A stretch of 64,000 bases of DNA from positions 61,111 to 125,110 of the forward strand of contig NZ_JADKCX010000009.1 of assembly GCF_016718685.1 (NCBI RefSeq). The letters are read 5' to 3'. Each line of letters opens with the position of its first letter. The stretch's first letter is position 1. The stretch comes from Haliscomenobacter sp. GTDB lineage: Bacteria; Bacteroidota; Bacteroidia; Chitinophagales; Saprospiraceae. Below, piece after piece: positions 48,780-57,942 of the stretch. A program made the position numbers and the translations under genes. Below the pieces are notes generated by a model that ran no database searches, was not told the origin of the DNA, and saw only the letters and a list, made by a program, of their open reading frames with translations.

Positions 48780-49490
48780 ATGTCTCTTTTTAAATCCAGA
48801 AACAAGCCTCCCCACGAAGACAGCAATGACCTCGGTTTTGGGAGCAAGTTAAATGCCCCGGGGGAACGTTTATTGAATCAGGATGGCAGCTTTAATGTGT
48901 GCGTACGGGTCGGTGGACCTGGACCCCCGTACCAAAGCATTGTGGAAATGCCCTGGAGCAGTTTTTGATGTTGATGCTCGGGTTTTATGTTTTGGCCAAC
49001 TTTGTATTTGCCATTCTGTTTTACCTCATCGGTCCAGATCAATTCAACGGGGTAGGGAAGATTCGGAGATGATCAAGTTTTGCCGATCTGTTTTTCTTTT
49101 AGCGCTCAAACCCTCACTACGGTAGGGTATGGACATCAGCCACGCGTGGATTTTGGGCAAGCGCACTTGCTTCCATAGAGGCTCTATTGGGTGTGATGAT
49201 TTTTGCACTGGCGACAGGTTTACTTTTTGCCCGTTTTCTCGTCCCAAAGGTCGGATTTTGTTTAGTAAAAATGCCGTAATTAGCCCTTACCTGGATGGCT
49301 ACGCTTTTATGTTCCGCATTGCCAACATGCGCAACAACAGCATCATCAACCTCGAAGCAAAGGTCACCATGGCCTGGCTGGAAGAATCTCATGGAAAGTA
49401 TACCAGGAAGTTTCTTGCCTTACCTCTGGCTCGTGAAAAAGTCAATTTATTTCCGCTCAACTGGACGATTGTTCACCCATCGATGAAAAT
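48780..49490 (+). pseudogene. Inward-rectifier K+ channel (KirBac-like), 3'-truncated and frameshifted
   Basis: Reads as an inward-rectifier potassium channel through about 215 codons. N-terminus LGFGSKLNAPGERLLNQDGSFNV, slide helix YQSIVEMPWSSF, first membrane helix LMLMLGFYVLANFVFAILFY, pore and selectivity filter FFSAQTLTTVGYGHIS, second helix LLGVMIFALATGLLFARFSRP and the start of the cytoplasmic domain (RILFSKNAVISPYLDGYAFM, NWTIVHPIDEN). At least four frame breaks occur. The IRK C-terminal domain stops at about 49490, where the next bases belong to ybeY on the other strand. Roughly 100 residues are missing. This gene is the cut partner of ybeY. Confidence 0.82.
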
Positions 49491-49806
49491 AATCGTGGAT
49501 GCGATCGATACTGATGAACACATCGCCTTCTACAATTGGTGGATCGTGGTACGGAAAAGTGATGATATCCGTGAGGGTATCGTGTTGGAGGTACTCCTGG
49601 TTGAGTTTCAGGAGATAAGGATCGTCGCAAAAAATGTAATTGACAAAAATGAGCTCTCTTTTTTCACGCACTACAACCTCCTCAATCCATCTCCGCAGCA
49701 GTGCGGGATTGGCAGGTTCAAAGTCAATTTCTTCTGCAAAAAAAGAAATTGGGTCACTAGGGCCTTCGTCTTCAATCAAATCATCGTAGAGTTCAAAATC
49801 ATCCAT
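49447..49806 (-). pseudogene. ybeY: Endoribonuclease YbeY, N-terminal part only
   Basis: The first 105 residues are a YbeY-type protein: IFVNYIFCDDPYLLKLNQEYL, TLTDIITFPYH and EGDVFISIDRI. In YbeY this is followed by the helix with the zinc-binding motif HGxLHLxGY(D)H. Here the sequence instead runs into reverse-complement K+ channel DNA and stops after NRPVERK, so the catalytic histidines are missing. YbeY processes 16S rRNA 3' ends and is widely conserved, so an intact copy is expected. Starts at ATG 49804-49806, overlapping the end of the RsbW-like gene. Confidence 0.85.
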
Positions 49807-50227
49807 AAATGTTTGGTGAAAAAATTACCGATTGGTACCACAACTGAGGCAAACTGCATTTCACGGTTCTGCCATTGTCGCAATAACGGATGCCGTCCGA
49901 AAACTGTTGCATCATAAAAACTCCCCGGCCACCGCATTTACAGCGATTTTCAGGTTGAGTTGGATCCGGTAAACTCCGGTAATCAAAACCACGACCCTCA
50001 TCAGAAACCCGAACCGCAATACAATCTGCGGACTTGTGCATTTGAATTTGCACATGTTTGGACGCATCTTGCTGATTGCCGTGAATAATTGCATTATTCA
50101 CCGCTTCGGTAAGGCTTATGAGAATGTTTCCGTAAAGATCGGGGCTGATTTTGTACTTGTTTACCATCTTGTCCAGAAAGGACTCAATTTTAGCGACGTT
50201 GCGCGGATCAGAAGGTAATTTCAGCAT
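49799..50227 (-). CDS. RsbW-like anti-sigma/serine kinase ATPase
   Basis: A 142-residue HATPase_c protein of the RsbW/SpoIIAB group. N-box EAVNNAIIHGN, G1 box DEGRGFDYRSL and G2 box CGGRGVFMMQQF. Such proteins phosphorylate anti-sigma antagonists or bind sigma factors. The final 20 residues (after TVKCSLPQ) look out of frame: one base change would give VEMQFASVVVPIG. Its 3' end overlaps the ybeY start. No partner STAS or sigma gene is adjacent. Confidence 0.82.
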   Translation of the reverse strand: MLKLPSDPRNVAKIESFLDKMVNKYKISPDLYGNILISLTEAVNNAIIHGNQQDASKHVQIQMHKSADCIAVRVSDEGRGFDYRSLPDPTQPENRCKCGGRGVFMMQQFSDGIRYCDNGRTVKCSLPQLWYQSVIFSPNIYG

Positions 50228-50508
50228 AACTTCGATTGTGGTTTGTGCTTAAAATAAGTATCCACGAGGGGAAAACAAATTTGTAACACGCTCCTTAGTG
50301 ATCAAAAGCGAACGAAAATTAGGGGAATATTTCATAAGATGCAACTGACTTTTACTTTCCCAAACAGATAAAAGTCTCATTGACAAGGAATAAAACTTTT
50401 TGTATCGTCTTTAAAGGTAGAAACCACTTGCTATCAGGTCTTTATACGCATGGCTCCGGCAAAAGTTACTCCTCCGGAAATAAAAAAACAAAAAAAATAA
50501 TTGTCCTT
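50228..50508. other. Gap with a possible broken junction
   Basis: This 281-bp A/T-rich region lies between the RsbW-like start and the truncated PLP enzyme. It should contain the former's promoter. I see no gene, and it does not contain the missing C-terminal third of the PLP enzyme in any frame. Confidence 0.4.
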
Positions 50509-51396
50509 TTAACAAATTTTCTTTGCCTTAGGAATATGAAGAATAAATGGCACATTTAAACGTACTTGGTGGTGCTCTTTCAGATAGGCTACGATTTTCG
50601 GCGTAGTTGCAGAAATTCGATCCAGCCGTGCTGAAAGGGTACGCAGCCCCCGAATGAGCAGCCAGGCATTGAAGGGCTGAATGCCGCTCCCGATGTTCAA
50701 ATACTCGCTGTCAAAAATCTTTTTGATCATGGCGCTACTGCCACTCAGCACCCCGGCTACCGTGTCGCTATGCCCTCCGATGTATTTGGTCGCACTCTGC
50801 AAAGCCAAATCAATCCCCATTTCAATCGGACGCTGGTAAATCGGCGTACAATAACTGTTGTCACAAATGGTAATGATGCCGTGATCGCGGGCCAACTCGG
50901 ACACTGCCCGCAGGTCTTGCAGCGCATAACTCCAGCTGTTGGGGCTTTCGAGGTAGATGATGCGCGTATTGGGGCGAATGGCTTCGGCAAAATTCTCAAC
51001 CAAGGTGCCATCCACATAGGTCGTATCCACATTAAAGCGGGGCAAAATGTTGTCAAACATGCGTTGCGCCCAGGTATAAGGCTTTTGTACGCTCACAATG
51101 TGCTCATCAGCCTGGACATTGGCCAATACTGCCGCAAAAATAGCCGCAGCACCACTGTTGAACACCAACGCATCTTCCGCCCGGTCGAGTGCGGCCAGTT
51201 TTTCCCTCAAAATATCTACCGTCGGGTTGATGCCCCGGCTGTACAGATAACCACTTGATTCGTCCGCAAATAAATCCCGCAATTCATCCACCTTCCGCAC
51301 CTGAAAGTTGCTGGTCTGGATGATCGGGGGCGCAATGGCGTTGAAATAGTCGGAGCGGTTTTCGCCAAGTTCGTTGAGGATAAAAGAAAGATCCAT
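50509..51396 (-). CDS. Cys/Met-metabolism PLP enzyme, C-terminally truncated
   Basis: A 295-residue protein of the cystathionine beta/gamma-lyase family, which is normally 380-400 residues. Substrate and PLP features are present: SRGINPTVDILREKLAALD, LVFNSGAAAIFAAVLA, IIYLESPNSW, ICDNSYCTP and the PLP lysine in LALQSATKYIGGHSD. After about residue 275 (YLKEHHQV) the remaining residues (RLNVPFILHIPKAKKIC) no longer follow the family, and a third of the C-terminal domain is absent. The junction is near 50555. Members make or cleave cystathionine, methionine or related amino acids. Probably non-functional as it stands. Confidence 0.8.
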   Translation of the reverse strand: MDLSFILNELGENRSDYFNAIAPPIIQTSNFQVRKVDELRDLFADESSGYLYSRGINPTVDILREKLAALDRAEDALVFNSGAAAIFAAVLANVQADEHIVSVQKPYTWAQRMFDNILPRFNVDTTYVDGTLVENFAEAIRPNTRIIYLESPNSWSYALQDLRAVSELARDHGIITICDNSYCTPIYQRPIEMGIDLALQSATKYIGGHSDTVAGVLSGSSAMIKKIFDSEYLNIGSGIQPFNAWLLIRGLRTLSARLDRISATTPKIVAYLKEHHQVRLNVPFILHIPKAKKIC

Positions 51397-51532
51397 AAGA
51401 ATGGGTTTGTGTGTGGGTGTGGGTTAGGGTGTGTTGTCGGCAGCACCCGGATCCACGACAAGTAGTAAAATTGATTTCCTTAATCTATTCCCTCCGCCAA
51501 CCCACGAATTTATTAGTGGGCTACACGTGGGC

Positions 51533-52876
51533 CTACACCTTACCTGGTCGCCGCACCACCGCAAAATACAAAACCCCCAGCCCAAGCAACAGCCCCATTC
51601 CAATCCCCGCCGCGCCCGGCTTCTGAATCACTACGGCCACCGCCACCATTGCGTAACTCAGCACAAAAAAAGCGGCCAGATAAGGCGTGAATTTGGCCAG
51701 ATTGCCCGTGACCCGGGCATCGCCCTCTCCCCTGCTGCGCAAAATGAACAAGGTCGCAGCCGAGGTACACATGCCAATGCTGTCCAAAAACATGGTGAAA
51801 CTCAAAATCTGATCAATCTGCTTTCCAATCAGCGTGATGATGATGGTGAGAATGGCATAAACGGTTAGTCCGGGCACCAAAGCTCCGGTGCGGGGATGCC
51901 GCCGACTGAATATTTTGGGCAACACCCCATCTTCACTCATGGCGCACATCACCCGGGGGTTGCTCATGAGGATGATGTTGACGTAGGTGAGTACCGATAA
52001 AAACATGGCCAAATCAAAAATTTTGCCCCCCGTTTTGCCAAACCATGCTTCGAACAACAAAGACCCAATCGCCGTGGCATTGCGCATTTTTTCAAAACCA
52101 ATCACCTGCACATAAGCGTAGTTGATGGCCAGGTACAAAAAAATTGCCAGCAAAGTGCCTGCGATGATGCCTTTGTGTAAAGCGGGACCGGGTTTGGCTT
52201 CGGCACCAAAATTCAAGGTTTGTTGATACCCGCCGTACGTAAAAGAAACAGCAATGAGACTGAGCAACAGCAACATCACGGTATTGTTGCCCGTAAACGT
52301 TTGTACGGGTTGGTCTTCATACCCATGCGGCTCAATCACCACGCCGGCAAAAAGGGTGGAAATCAGGATGAGGATCAAGCCGACTTTGAGTACCGTCATA
52401 AAATTCTGGGTCTGGGCACTGGTTTTTAAGCCCAATAAATTCACCCCGTAAAACAAGCCCACCGCTATCGTAGCCATCGAGGTATTGAACAAAACGCCCG
52501 AAGGGTGTCCAAATACCAAATCGCTCAGGTAGTCGGCCCCGATCAGCGCCACTACGCCCAAATTGGCCGCATTGACAATCAAGACCAGGATATTTACTGT
52601 AAAGCCCACTACTGGATGATACCCGTAATTGAAAATCTGGTAAAAACCACCCATCACGGGGTAGCGTGCTCCAATTTCTGCATAGGTAAGCGCTCCGCAC
52701 AATGCAGTAATGCCTCCGATGATCCAGGCAGCAAAGAAGATACTTTCGGTACCCGCATTGGCGGCAATAATGGCGGGAGTTTTGAAGATGCCCAGACCAA
52801 TGATCAGGCTAACGGTGATGAGGGTAATGGTAGAAAAACCAAGTTGGTGGCTTTTTGCGGCGTGGGTTTCTGACAT
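51533..52876 (-). CDS. APC-family amino acid permease
   Basis: A 447-residue transporter of the amino acid-polyamine-organocation superfamily (LAT-like), with 12 hydrophobic helices. The first helix motif is TLITVSLIIGLGIFKTPAI, which contains the G-x-G substrate loop, and ALCGALTYAEIGARYP follows. Frame intact. It exchanges or imports amino acids. It lies 137 bp upstream of the truncated PLP enzyme on the same strand, in a gap that holds a G/T-rich tract (51402-51437) but no gene. Confidence 0.9.
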   Translation of the reverse strand: MSETHAAKSHQLGFSTITLITVSLIIGLGIFKTPAIIAANAGTESIFFAAWIIGGITALCGALTYAEIGARYPVMGGFYQIFNYGYHPVVGFTVNILVLIVNAANLGVVALIGADYLSDLVFGHPSGVLFNTSMATIAVGLFYGVNLLGLKTSAQTQNFMTVLKVGLILILISTLFAGVVIEPHGYEDQPVQTFTGNNTVMLLLLSLIAVSFTYGGYQQTLNFGAEAKPGPALHKGIIAGTLLAIFLYLAINYAYVQVIGFEKMRNATAIGSLLFEAWFGKTGGKIFDLAMFLSVLTYVNIILMSNPRVMCAMSEDGVLPKIFSRRHPRTGALVPGLTVYAILTIIITLIGKQIDQILSFTMFLDSIGMCTSAATLFILRSRGEGDARVTGNLAKFTPYLAAFFVLSYAMVAVAVVIQKPGAAGIGMGLLLGLGVLYFAVVRRPGKV

Positions 52877-52942
52877 GTTGTGCTTTTGCGCCCTAGACTA
52901 CGAAAAATTTAGAAAACTTGGTAATGTTTTGTGTTTTTTGAG

Positions 52943-53503
52943 TTACAAAGCCTTTTCCTTCGATTCGAACACCACCCTTTCGTTTTTCAACAAGTGTACG
53001 TTTTCGGCCAAATCCAGCCGATTTTTTTCATTGTCAAATTCGTCGCTGAAAGCCGCTTTGAGTCTTTTGCGTTTGATGGCTTCCAGGCAGCGCCGCACGT
53101 CTTCTTCATTCTCCAGCTCCAGTGGCGGCACTTCGCACAGTTTTCCTTCCAGGTCTTTGGCCACCATCGTGAAATAGGAAGTGTTGGTATGTTTTTTTTC
53201 TCCGCTAATCACATTTTCCGATTCTACCCGAATGCCGACTACCAAAGAGGTACGTCCCACGTAATTGACCGAGGCATGCATGGATACCAACTCCCCCACC
53301 GATACCGGCTCCCGGAAATTGACGCCATCCACAGATACCGTTACCACGTATGCTCCGGCGTGTTTGGCAGCACAAGCATAGGCCACTTTGTCCATCAGCG
53401 AAAGCAGTATTCCGCCGTGAATTTTTCCGCCAAAATTGGCATAGGCCGGAATCATCAGTTCGGTAATGGTCGTACGGGAAAAGGAAACGGGCTTGGCTTG
53501 CAT
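52943..53503 (-). CDS. Acyl-CoA thioesterase, hotdog fold
   Basis: A 186-residue thioesterase of the YciA/BACH type. Features: PAYANFGGKIHGGILLSLMDKVAYACA (the N-x-x-G-x-I-H-G-G signature), VVTVSVDGVNFREPV and GRTSLVVGIRVESEN, with ARDLEG-like VAKDLEGKLCEVP after it. It hydrolyses acyl-CoAs in the cytosol. The last 50 residues are charged and helical. Intact. Divergent from the GMC dehydrogenase with element E5 between the two starts. Confidence 0.9.
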   Translation of the reverse strand: MQAKPVSFSRTTITELMIPAYANFGGKIHGGILLSLMDKVAYACAAKHAGAYVVTVSVDGVNFREPVSVGELVSMHASVNYVGRTSLVVGIRVESENVISGEKKHTNTSYFTMVAKDLEGKLCEVPPLELENEEDVRRCLEAIKRKRLKAAFSDEFDNEKNRLDLAENVHLLKNERVVFESKEKAL

Positions 53504-53527
53504 GGCGGTGGTTTTGGGACAAAAGTA

Positions 53528-53693
53528 AGTTGAAAAGTTGAGAAAGTTGAAGAGTTAGGAGGTTGTTGAAGAGGAGGTTGAGGCTAGCGAGTGATTCTGT
53601 TTGACTACCTGCTTGACTTGATAGCGAATTACCAAGCTTGGGCTGCCCAACTCTTCAACCCTAAACTCTTCAACTTTTCAACTAATTTCAACT
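53528..53693. repeat. Mirror-array hairpin element E5 (unit GTTGAAGAG)
   Basis: The left arm (53528-53582) is a degenerate array of AGTTGAAAA, AGTTGAAGAG and GTTGTTGAAGAGG words. After a loop of about 60 nt, the right arm (53646-53693) is an array of CTCTTCAAC and CTTTTCAAC with one CCTAAA insert. A 27-nt part of the right arm is identical to the complement of the E1 left arm. It lies between divergent genes, so it is not simply a terminator. Confidence 0.85.
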
Positions 53694-53720
53694 TATCTTG
53701 CCTTATAAAACCTTCAACCT

Positions 53721-55397
53721 ATGTCAGATTTTGATGCCATCGTCATTGGTTCAGGAATAAGTGGCGGCTGGGCTGCCAAGGAGTTGTGTGAGAAGGGCCT
53801 AAAAACCCTGGTACTGGAACGTGGGCGCAACATTGAGCACATCGCCGATTATCCCACCGCTTTTACCGAGCCCTGGGAGTTCAAGCATCGGAATTATCTG
53901 CCACGCAAGGTGCGGGAAGAAAATCCGCTGATCAGCAAAGCCGCTGGCTACAATGAGGATACCGCCCATTTTTTTATCCAGGACAAAGACCATCCCTACG
54001 TTCAGGAAAAACCTTTTGAGTGGATCCGGGGCTATCAGGTGGGGGGGAAATCCCTGATTTGGGGCCGCGCCTGCCAGCGTTGGAGTGAGTATGAGTTTTC
54101 GGCCCCGGCTCGCTTTGGCTACGGCATCGATTGGCCCATTCGGTACAAAGACGTAGCGCCCTGGTACAGTCATGTGGAAAAATTCATCGGCGTATGTGGC
54201 CATAAAGATGGCATCGAGGCTATGCCCGATGGCGAGTTTTTACCCCCCATTGAGTTGAACTGTGTTGAAAAAGTGTTGCAACAAAAATTTCTGGAGCATT
54301 ACAAAAATCGCTACCTGGTACAAGGCCGTTGGGCACAACTCACCGAACCCAATGACATCCACATCGAGCAAGGCCGAGGCCGTTGCCAACGCCGCAACCT
54401 CTGTATGCGGGGTTGTCCATATGGTGGTTATTTCAGTTCAGTAACCAGCACCCTGCCCTGGGCAAAAAAAACGGGGAACCTTACTGTACGCCCCCATTCC
54501 GTAGTTCATTCGATTATTTATGATGAAAACAAAGGCCAGGCCAGCGGAGTAAGGGTGATTGATGCCAATACCAAGGAAGTCATAGAATACAAAGCCCGGG
54601 TCATCTTCGTCAATGCCTCAGCACTGAACAGCAACCTCATTTTGCTCAATTCTACCAGCAAACGTTTCCCCAATGGCCTCGGCAACGACAATGGACTGTT
54701 GGGCAAATTCATCGGCTTTCACATTTACCGTGGTTCGATGGGTGCCGATATGCCGGGTTATGAAGACAAATACATTTACGGACGCAACCCGGTTGAATGT
54801 ATTCTGGCCAATTTCCGCAACCTCAAGGAGCAGGATACCGACTTCTTCGGCGGCTATACCACCTTCATGGGCGCCTATCGCGCACGCCGCAACGAAGCCG
54901 AGGGCATTGGCGCTGACTTCAAAAAAGCCCTTTCTGAACCAGACGGCTGGCGGGTATACATGTACATGCAGGGCGAAACCATGCCCAACGAAAACAACCA
55001 TGTTCGCCTCAGTACCAATGAAAAAGACCAATGGGGAATTCCACTCCTGGTCACCTCGGTTGGCTACGATGACAACGCCGAAAAAATGGTCAAAGACTTC
55101 CTGACCCAGGGGCGTGAAATGCTGGAAGTAGCAGGTTGTACCAACATTGAAACCTACGACAACAAGCAAGCCCCCGGACTGGACATCCACGAAATGGGTG
55201 GCGTGCGCATGGGTCGCGATCCTCAGACTTCACTGCTCAACGAATGGAATCAACTGCACCACTGCAAAAACGTGTTTGTTACCGACGGCGCTTGTATGAC
55301 CAGCATGGGCAACCAAAGCCCTTCGATTTTGTACATGGCACTGACTGCACGGGCAGCGAACCGGGCAGTGGCGGAGCTGAAAAAAGGAAACCTTTAA
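53721..55397 (+). CDS. GMC-family oxidoreductase (gluconate 2-dehydrogenase-type large subunit)
   Basis: A 558-residue FAD enzyme. FAD motif DAIVIGSGISGGWAAKELC; a cysteine cluster CQRRNLCMRGCPYGGYFSS near residue 225; a C-terminal GMC domain with IHEMGGVRMGRDP and TDGACMTSMGNQSPSILY, containing the catalytic His/Asn region. Such enzymes oxidise sugars or alcohols in the periplasm and pass electrons to a quinone or cytochrome. It pairs with the subunit-3-like gene that follows. Frame intact. The two genes are separated by element E6. Confidence 0.92.
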   Translation: MSDFDAIVIGSGISGGWAAKELCEKGLKTLVLERGRNIEHIADYPTAFTEPWEFKHRNYLPRKVREENPLISKAAGYNEDTAHFFIQDKDHPYVQEKPFEWIRGYQVGGKSLIWGRACQRWSEYEFSAPARFGYGIDWPIRYKDVAPWYSHVEKFIGVCGHKDGIEAMPDGEFLPPIELNCVEKVLQQKFLEHYKNRYLVQGRWAQLTEPNDIHIEQGRGRCQRRNLCMRGCPYGGYFSSVTSTLPWAKKTGNLTVRPHSVVHSIIYDENKGQASGVRVIDANTKEVIEYKARVIFVNASALNSNLILLNSTSKRFPNGLGNDNGLLGKFIGFHIYRGSMGADMPGYEDKYIYGRNPVECILANFRNLKEQDTDFFGGYTTFMGAYRARRNEAEGIGADFKKALSEPDGWRVYMYMQGETMPNENNHVRLSTNEKDQWGIPLLVTSVGYDDNAEKMVKDFLTQGREMLEVAGCTNIETYDNKQAPGLDIHEMGGVRMGRDPQTSLLNEWNQLHHCKNVFVTDGACMTSMGNQSPSILYMALTARAANRAVAELKKGNL

Positions 55398-55500
55398 ACA
55401 GGGTTCGGGGGTTCGAAGTTCGGGGGTTCGAGGGTCGGTCGCCGGCAAGTCGTGCCCGTCCCGGAACCTCGAACCCCGGAACCCTGAACCTTGAACCTAA
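55398..55500. repeat. Mirror-array hairpin element E6 (unit GGGGTTCGA)
   Basis: The left arm (55398-55438) is a degenerate array of GGGTTCGGGGG and GTTCGAAG words starting at the base after the GMC stop codon. A loop of about 20 nt follows (GCCGGCAAGTCGTGCCCGTC), then the right arm (about 55461-55500) of AACCTCGAACCCCGG units. It lies inside a two-gene operon, six bases before the ATG of the second gene, and uses the same TTCGA core as E3. Confidence 0.87.
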
Positions 55501-55505
55501 ATAAC

Positions 55506-56075
55506 ATGGATCGCAGAACAGCACTCAACAAAACCGCCCTCTTACTAGGCGGAACCATCCTCGGCGCCGAAGCGCTGCTCAGCGGCTGTGCGCCGCAATC
55601 AAGCAAAAGCAAAGGTATTTTGTTTAAAGCTGAAGATGAGGCTATTCTGAACGAAATTGCCGACACCATTTTGCCTGACACACCCGATTCCCCAGGCGCA
55701 AAGCAAGCAGGAGTGGGTGCCTTTATGCAATTGATCGTGGAAGATTGTTACGAGCCAGCTGATCAAAAAGTGGTGACCGCAGGTTTGGAAAAAATCCGCT
55801 CGATCAGCCAGCAGCAGTACAAACAAGATTTTATGGTGCTCAACGCCGTACAACGCCAAAGCCTGCTTAGTGGCCTCGATGAAGAAGCCAAAAAACACGA
55901 AAAAGCCAAAACGGATGAGTCCCCAAGTCATTATTTCACTTTGCTGAAACAGCTCTCCGTTTTTGCTTACTTTAGTTCTGAAGTGGGTATCACGAAAGCA
56001 TTGCGCTACAATCCAATCCCCGGCAGATTTGATGGTTGTGTAGACTATAAAGAAGGGGAGAAAGCCTGGGCATGA
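55506..56075 (+). CDS. Gluconate 2-dehydrogenase subunit 3 family protein
   Basis: A 189-residue small subunit of a GMC-type dehydrogenase. N-terminal Tat-like motif MDRRTALNKTALLLGG with a following Cys that resembles a lipobox (LLSGCAP). The body has the subunit-3 pattern ILNEIADTILPDTPDSPGAKQAGV and PVPGRFDGC-like NPIPGRFDGCVDY. It usually aids maturation or export of the large subunit. Start at ATG 55506, 108 bp after the GMC stop, with element E6 between. Confidence 0.9.
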   Translation: MDRRTALNKTALLLGGTILGAEALLSGCAPQSSKSKGILFKAEDEAILNEIADTILPDTPDSPGAKQAGVGAFMQLIVEDCYEPADQKVVTAGLEKIRSISQQQYKQDFMVLNAVQRQSLLSGLDEEAKKHEKAKTDESPSHYFTLLKQLSVFAYFSSEVGITKALRYNPIPGRFDGCVDYKEGEKAWA

Positions 56076-56084
56076 GGAATTTGT

Positions 56085-57874
56085 TTATGTTTTTTGTTTG
56101 GATTGCAATGCTTGTAATGCCTGCTCTACCTTCGCTGCCTTCACTCTGCATTCCCGAAACACTCTCCTTTCGCAATTCCGGCAAGCCTCATCCGGTATGA
56201 GGGTGTAGATGTAAGCAATGGCGTCTTGTTTGGTAACAAAAAAGTGGTTTTCGCCAATCTGCGCTTTATACCCACTCGCGATGAGCACATCCTGAGCAAC
56301 TACTTTTAAGTTGCACAAATACAGCCCTCCACCCCGTTTTTTCCAGCGTTCCGCCTCTTCATACAGCCAATGCGCGCCCGACAAGCCAATAAAATTTACC
56401 CCCTCGCTCAAAATGAGGCAATACTTGTGGTTGCCCTCGTACACCTGATCAAAAAAATCAGAAATATGGTCTACAGCCCCGTAAAAATTGGCCCATCAAG
56501 GCGGATGATTTTGATTTGGGAACATTCCCGCAACTCTGGTTTGCGCTTGATGAAGGTAAGGCTGTTGTCGGGTTTGGTCGGGTCAGGTGCCATTGTGGCG
56601 ATATTGGGGGTAGATACTTTGTACAAAAAGAAGGTGAGGGAAATAATAATACCCAGAAAAATAGCGTATTCCAGGTCAATCAATAAGGTGGAAATAAAGG
56701 TGATGGAAAAAACCGTCATTTCCATTCTACTCGATTTGGCAATTCGTTTGATCTCAGGGAGGTCAATCAAATTGATGGACACCAGCACGATGATCCCACC
56801 CATTGCCGGAATAGGCAAATAAGCAGCCAGCGGGGAAATAGAGAGCATGATCACCAGCAAAATCAAAGAAGCAAAAACGACCGAAATGGGCGTTTTTGCC
56901 CCTGCCTGGTAATTTACTCCTGAACGGGTGAACGAGCCGGAACCTGCATATGAAGAAAAAAAACTGCCCATGAGGTTGGCCAAACCCTGGCCCACAAACT
57001 CCCGATTGCTATCAATTCTTTGTCCCGATTGACTCCCAATACTTTTTCCAATCGCAATGGCGGAAATTAACCCGATCATGGCTACCGCAAAAGCACTAGG
57101 GAACAAAGATGAAAAATCGGCAATAGCAAAACTTGGCCAGCTCAGCGGGGGTAATCCCCGTGGGATGGCACCCACAAATTTGATTCCTACCGCAGTTCCT
57201 CCAAGTACCGCTGCGACCAAACTCCCTGCCAATAATCCTCCGATTAAATAAGGCAAATTTGGCCGCCAAACTTTGATCATTACAGCGACCAAGAAACTAA
57301 TGGTAGCTACCGTAAATACTTGAAAATTGGCCGTTAAGAATTTATCGAAAAAAACGTTGATCGTTTCGACCGCACTCAGTCCATTGACAATTTCAATGCC
57401 CGAGACATTTTTTAATTGACTAATGGCGATCAGAATCGCCGCCCCCGTTGTAAACCCAACAACTACTGTTTCTGAAACAAAGTTCACAAAAACCCCCAAA
57501 CGAGCCAGGCCAAAGCCCAACTGGATCAGCCCTACAAAAAAAGTAATCACCAGTGCCAGGCTAACGTATTCAGGTGTTCCTGGTATCACAATTGGGCTGA
57601 GTGCCGCAAAAACCACCAATGAATTAGCGGTAGTTGGCCCCGAGACCATATGCAGAGAAGAGCCAAAAAGTCCAGCAATAATGGGCGGAATGATGGCCGT
57701 ATACAAGCCATAAACGGGTGGCAAGCCCGCAATCATGGCAAAAGCTAAGCCTTGCGGGAGTACAATGATGGCTCCGGTCAAGCCCGCAAAGAAATCTGCC
57801 CTCAAAGTTCGGCGATTGACGAATTTGAACCAGTTCGGGTAGGGATTGATGGAGTTCCAGTAAGATTTTGCCAT
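56085..57874 (-). CDS. SulP-family anion transporter with STAS domain and Cys-rich tail (one frameshift)
   Basis: Frame-corrected length about 597 residues. The SulP core has FFAGLTGAIIVLPQGLAFA (first helices), GAILIAISQL-type helices and SFFSSYAGSGSFTRSGVN, followed by a C-terminal STAS domain (IIRLDGPIFTG, NFIGLSGAHWLYEEAERW). One G is missing from GGGG at 56477-56480; adding it gives GAVDHISDFFDQVYEGN. The extreme C-terminus, DEACRNCERRVFRECRVK, adds three cysteines in a C-x2-C-x6-C pattern not usual for SulP. It imports sulfate, bicarbonate or similar anions. The start is ATG 57872-57874. It sits downstream of the sulfide:quinone oxidoreductase. Confidence 0.87.
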
Positions 57875-57942
57875 TATTTGACTTATTGCAGCGCGCACGC
57901 TTGAGGTCAAAATAAGGGATTTTTTTCCTAATGGAGGCTTGT

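Noticed and set aside
51402..51540. Seventh mirror-array element
   Set aside because: A G/T-rich tract is present (GTGTGGGTGTGGG), but only a short CAACCCAC match lies opposite; no second array.
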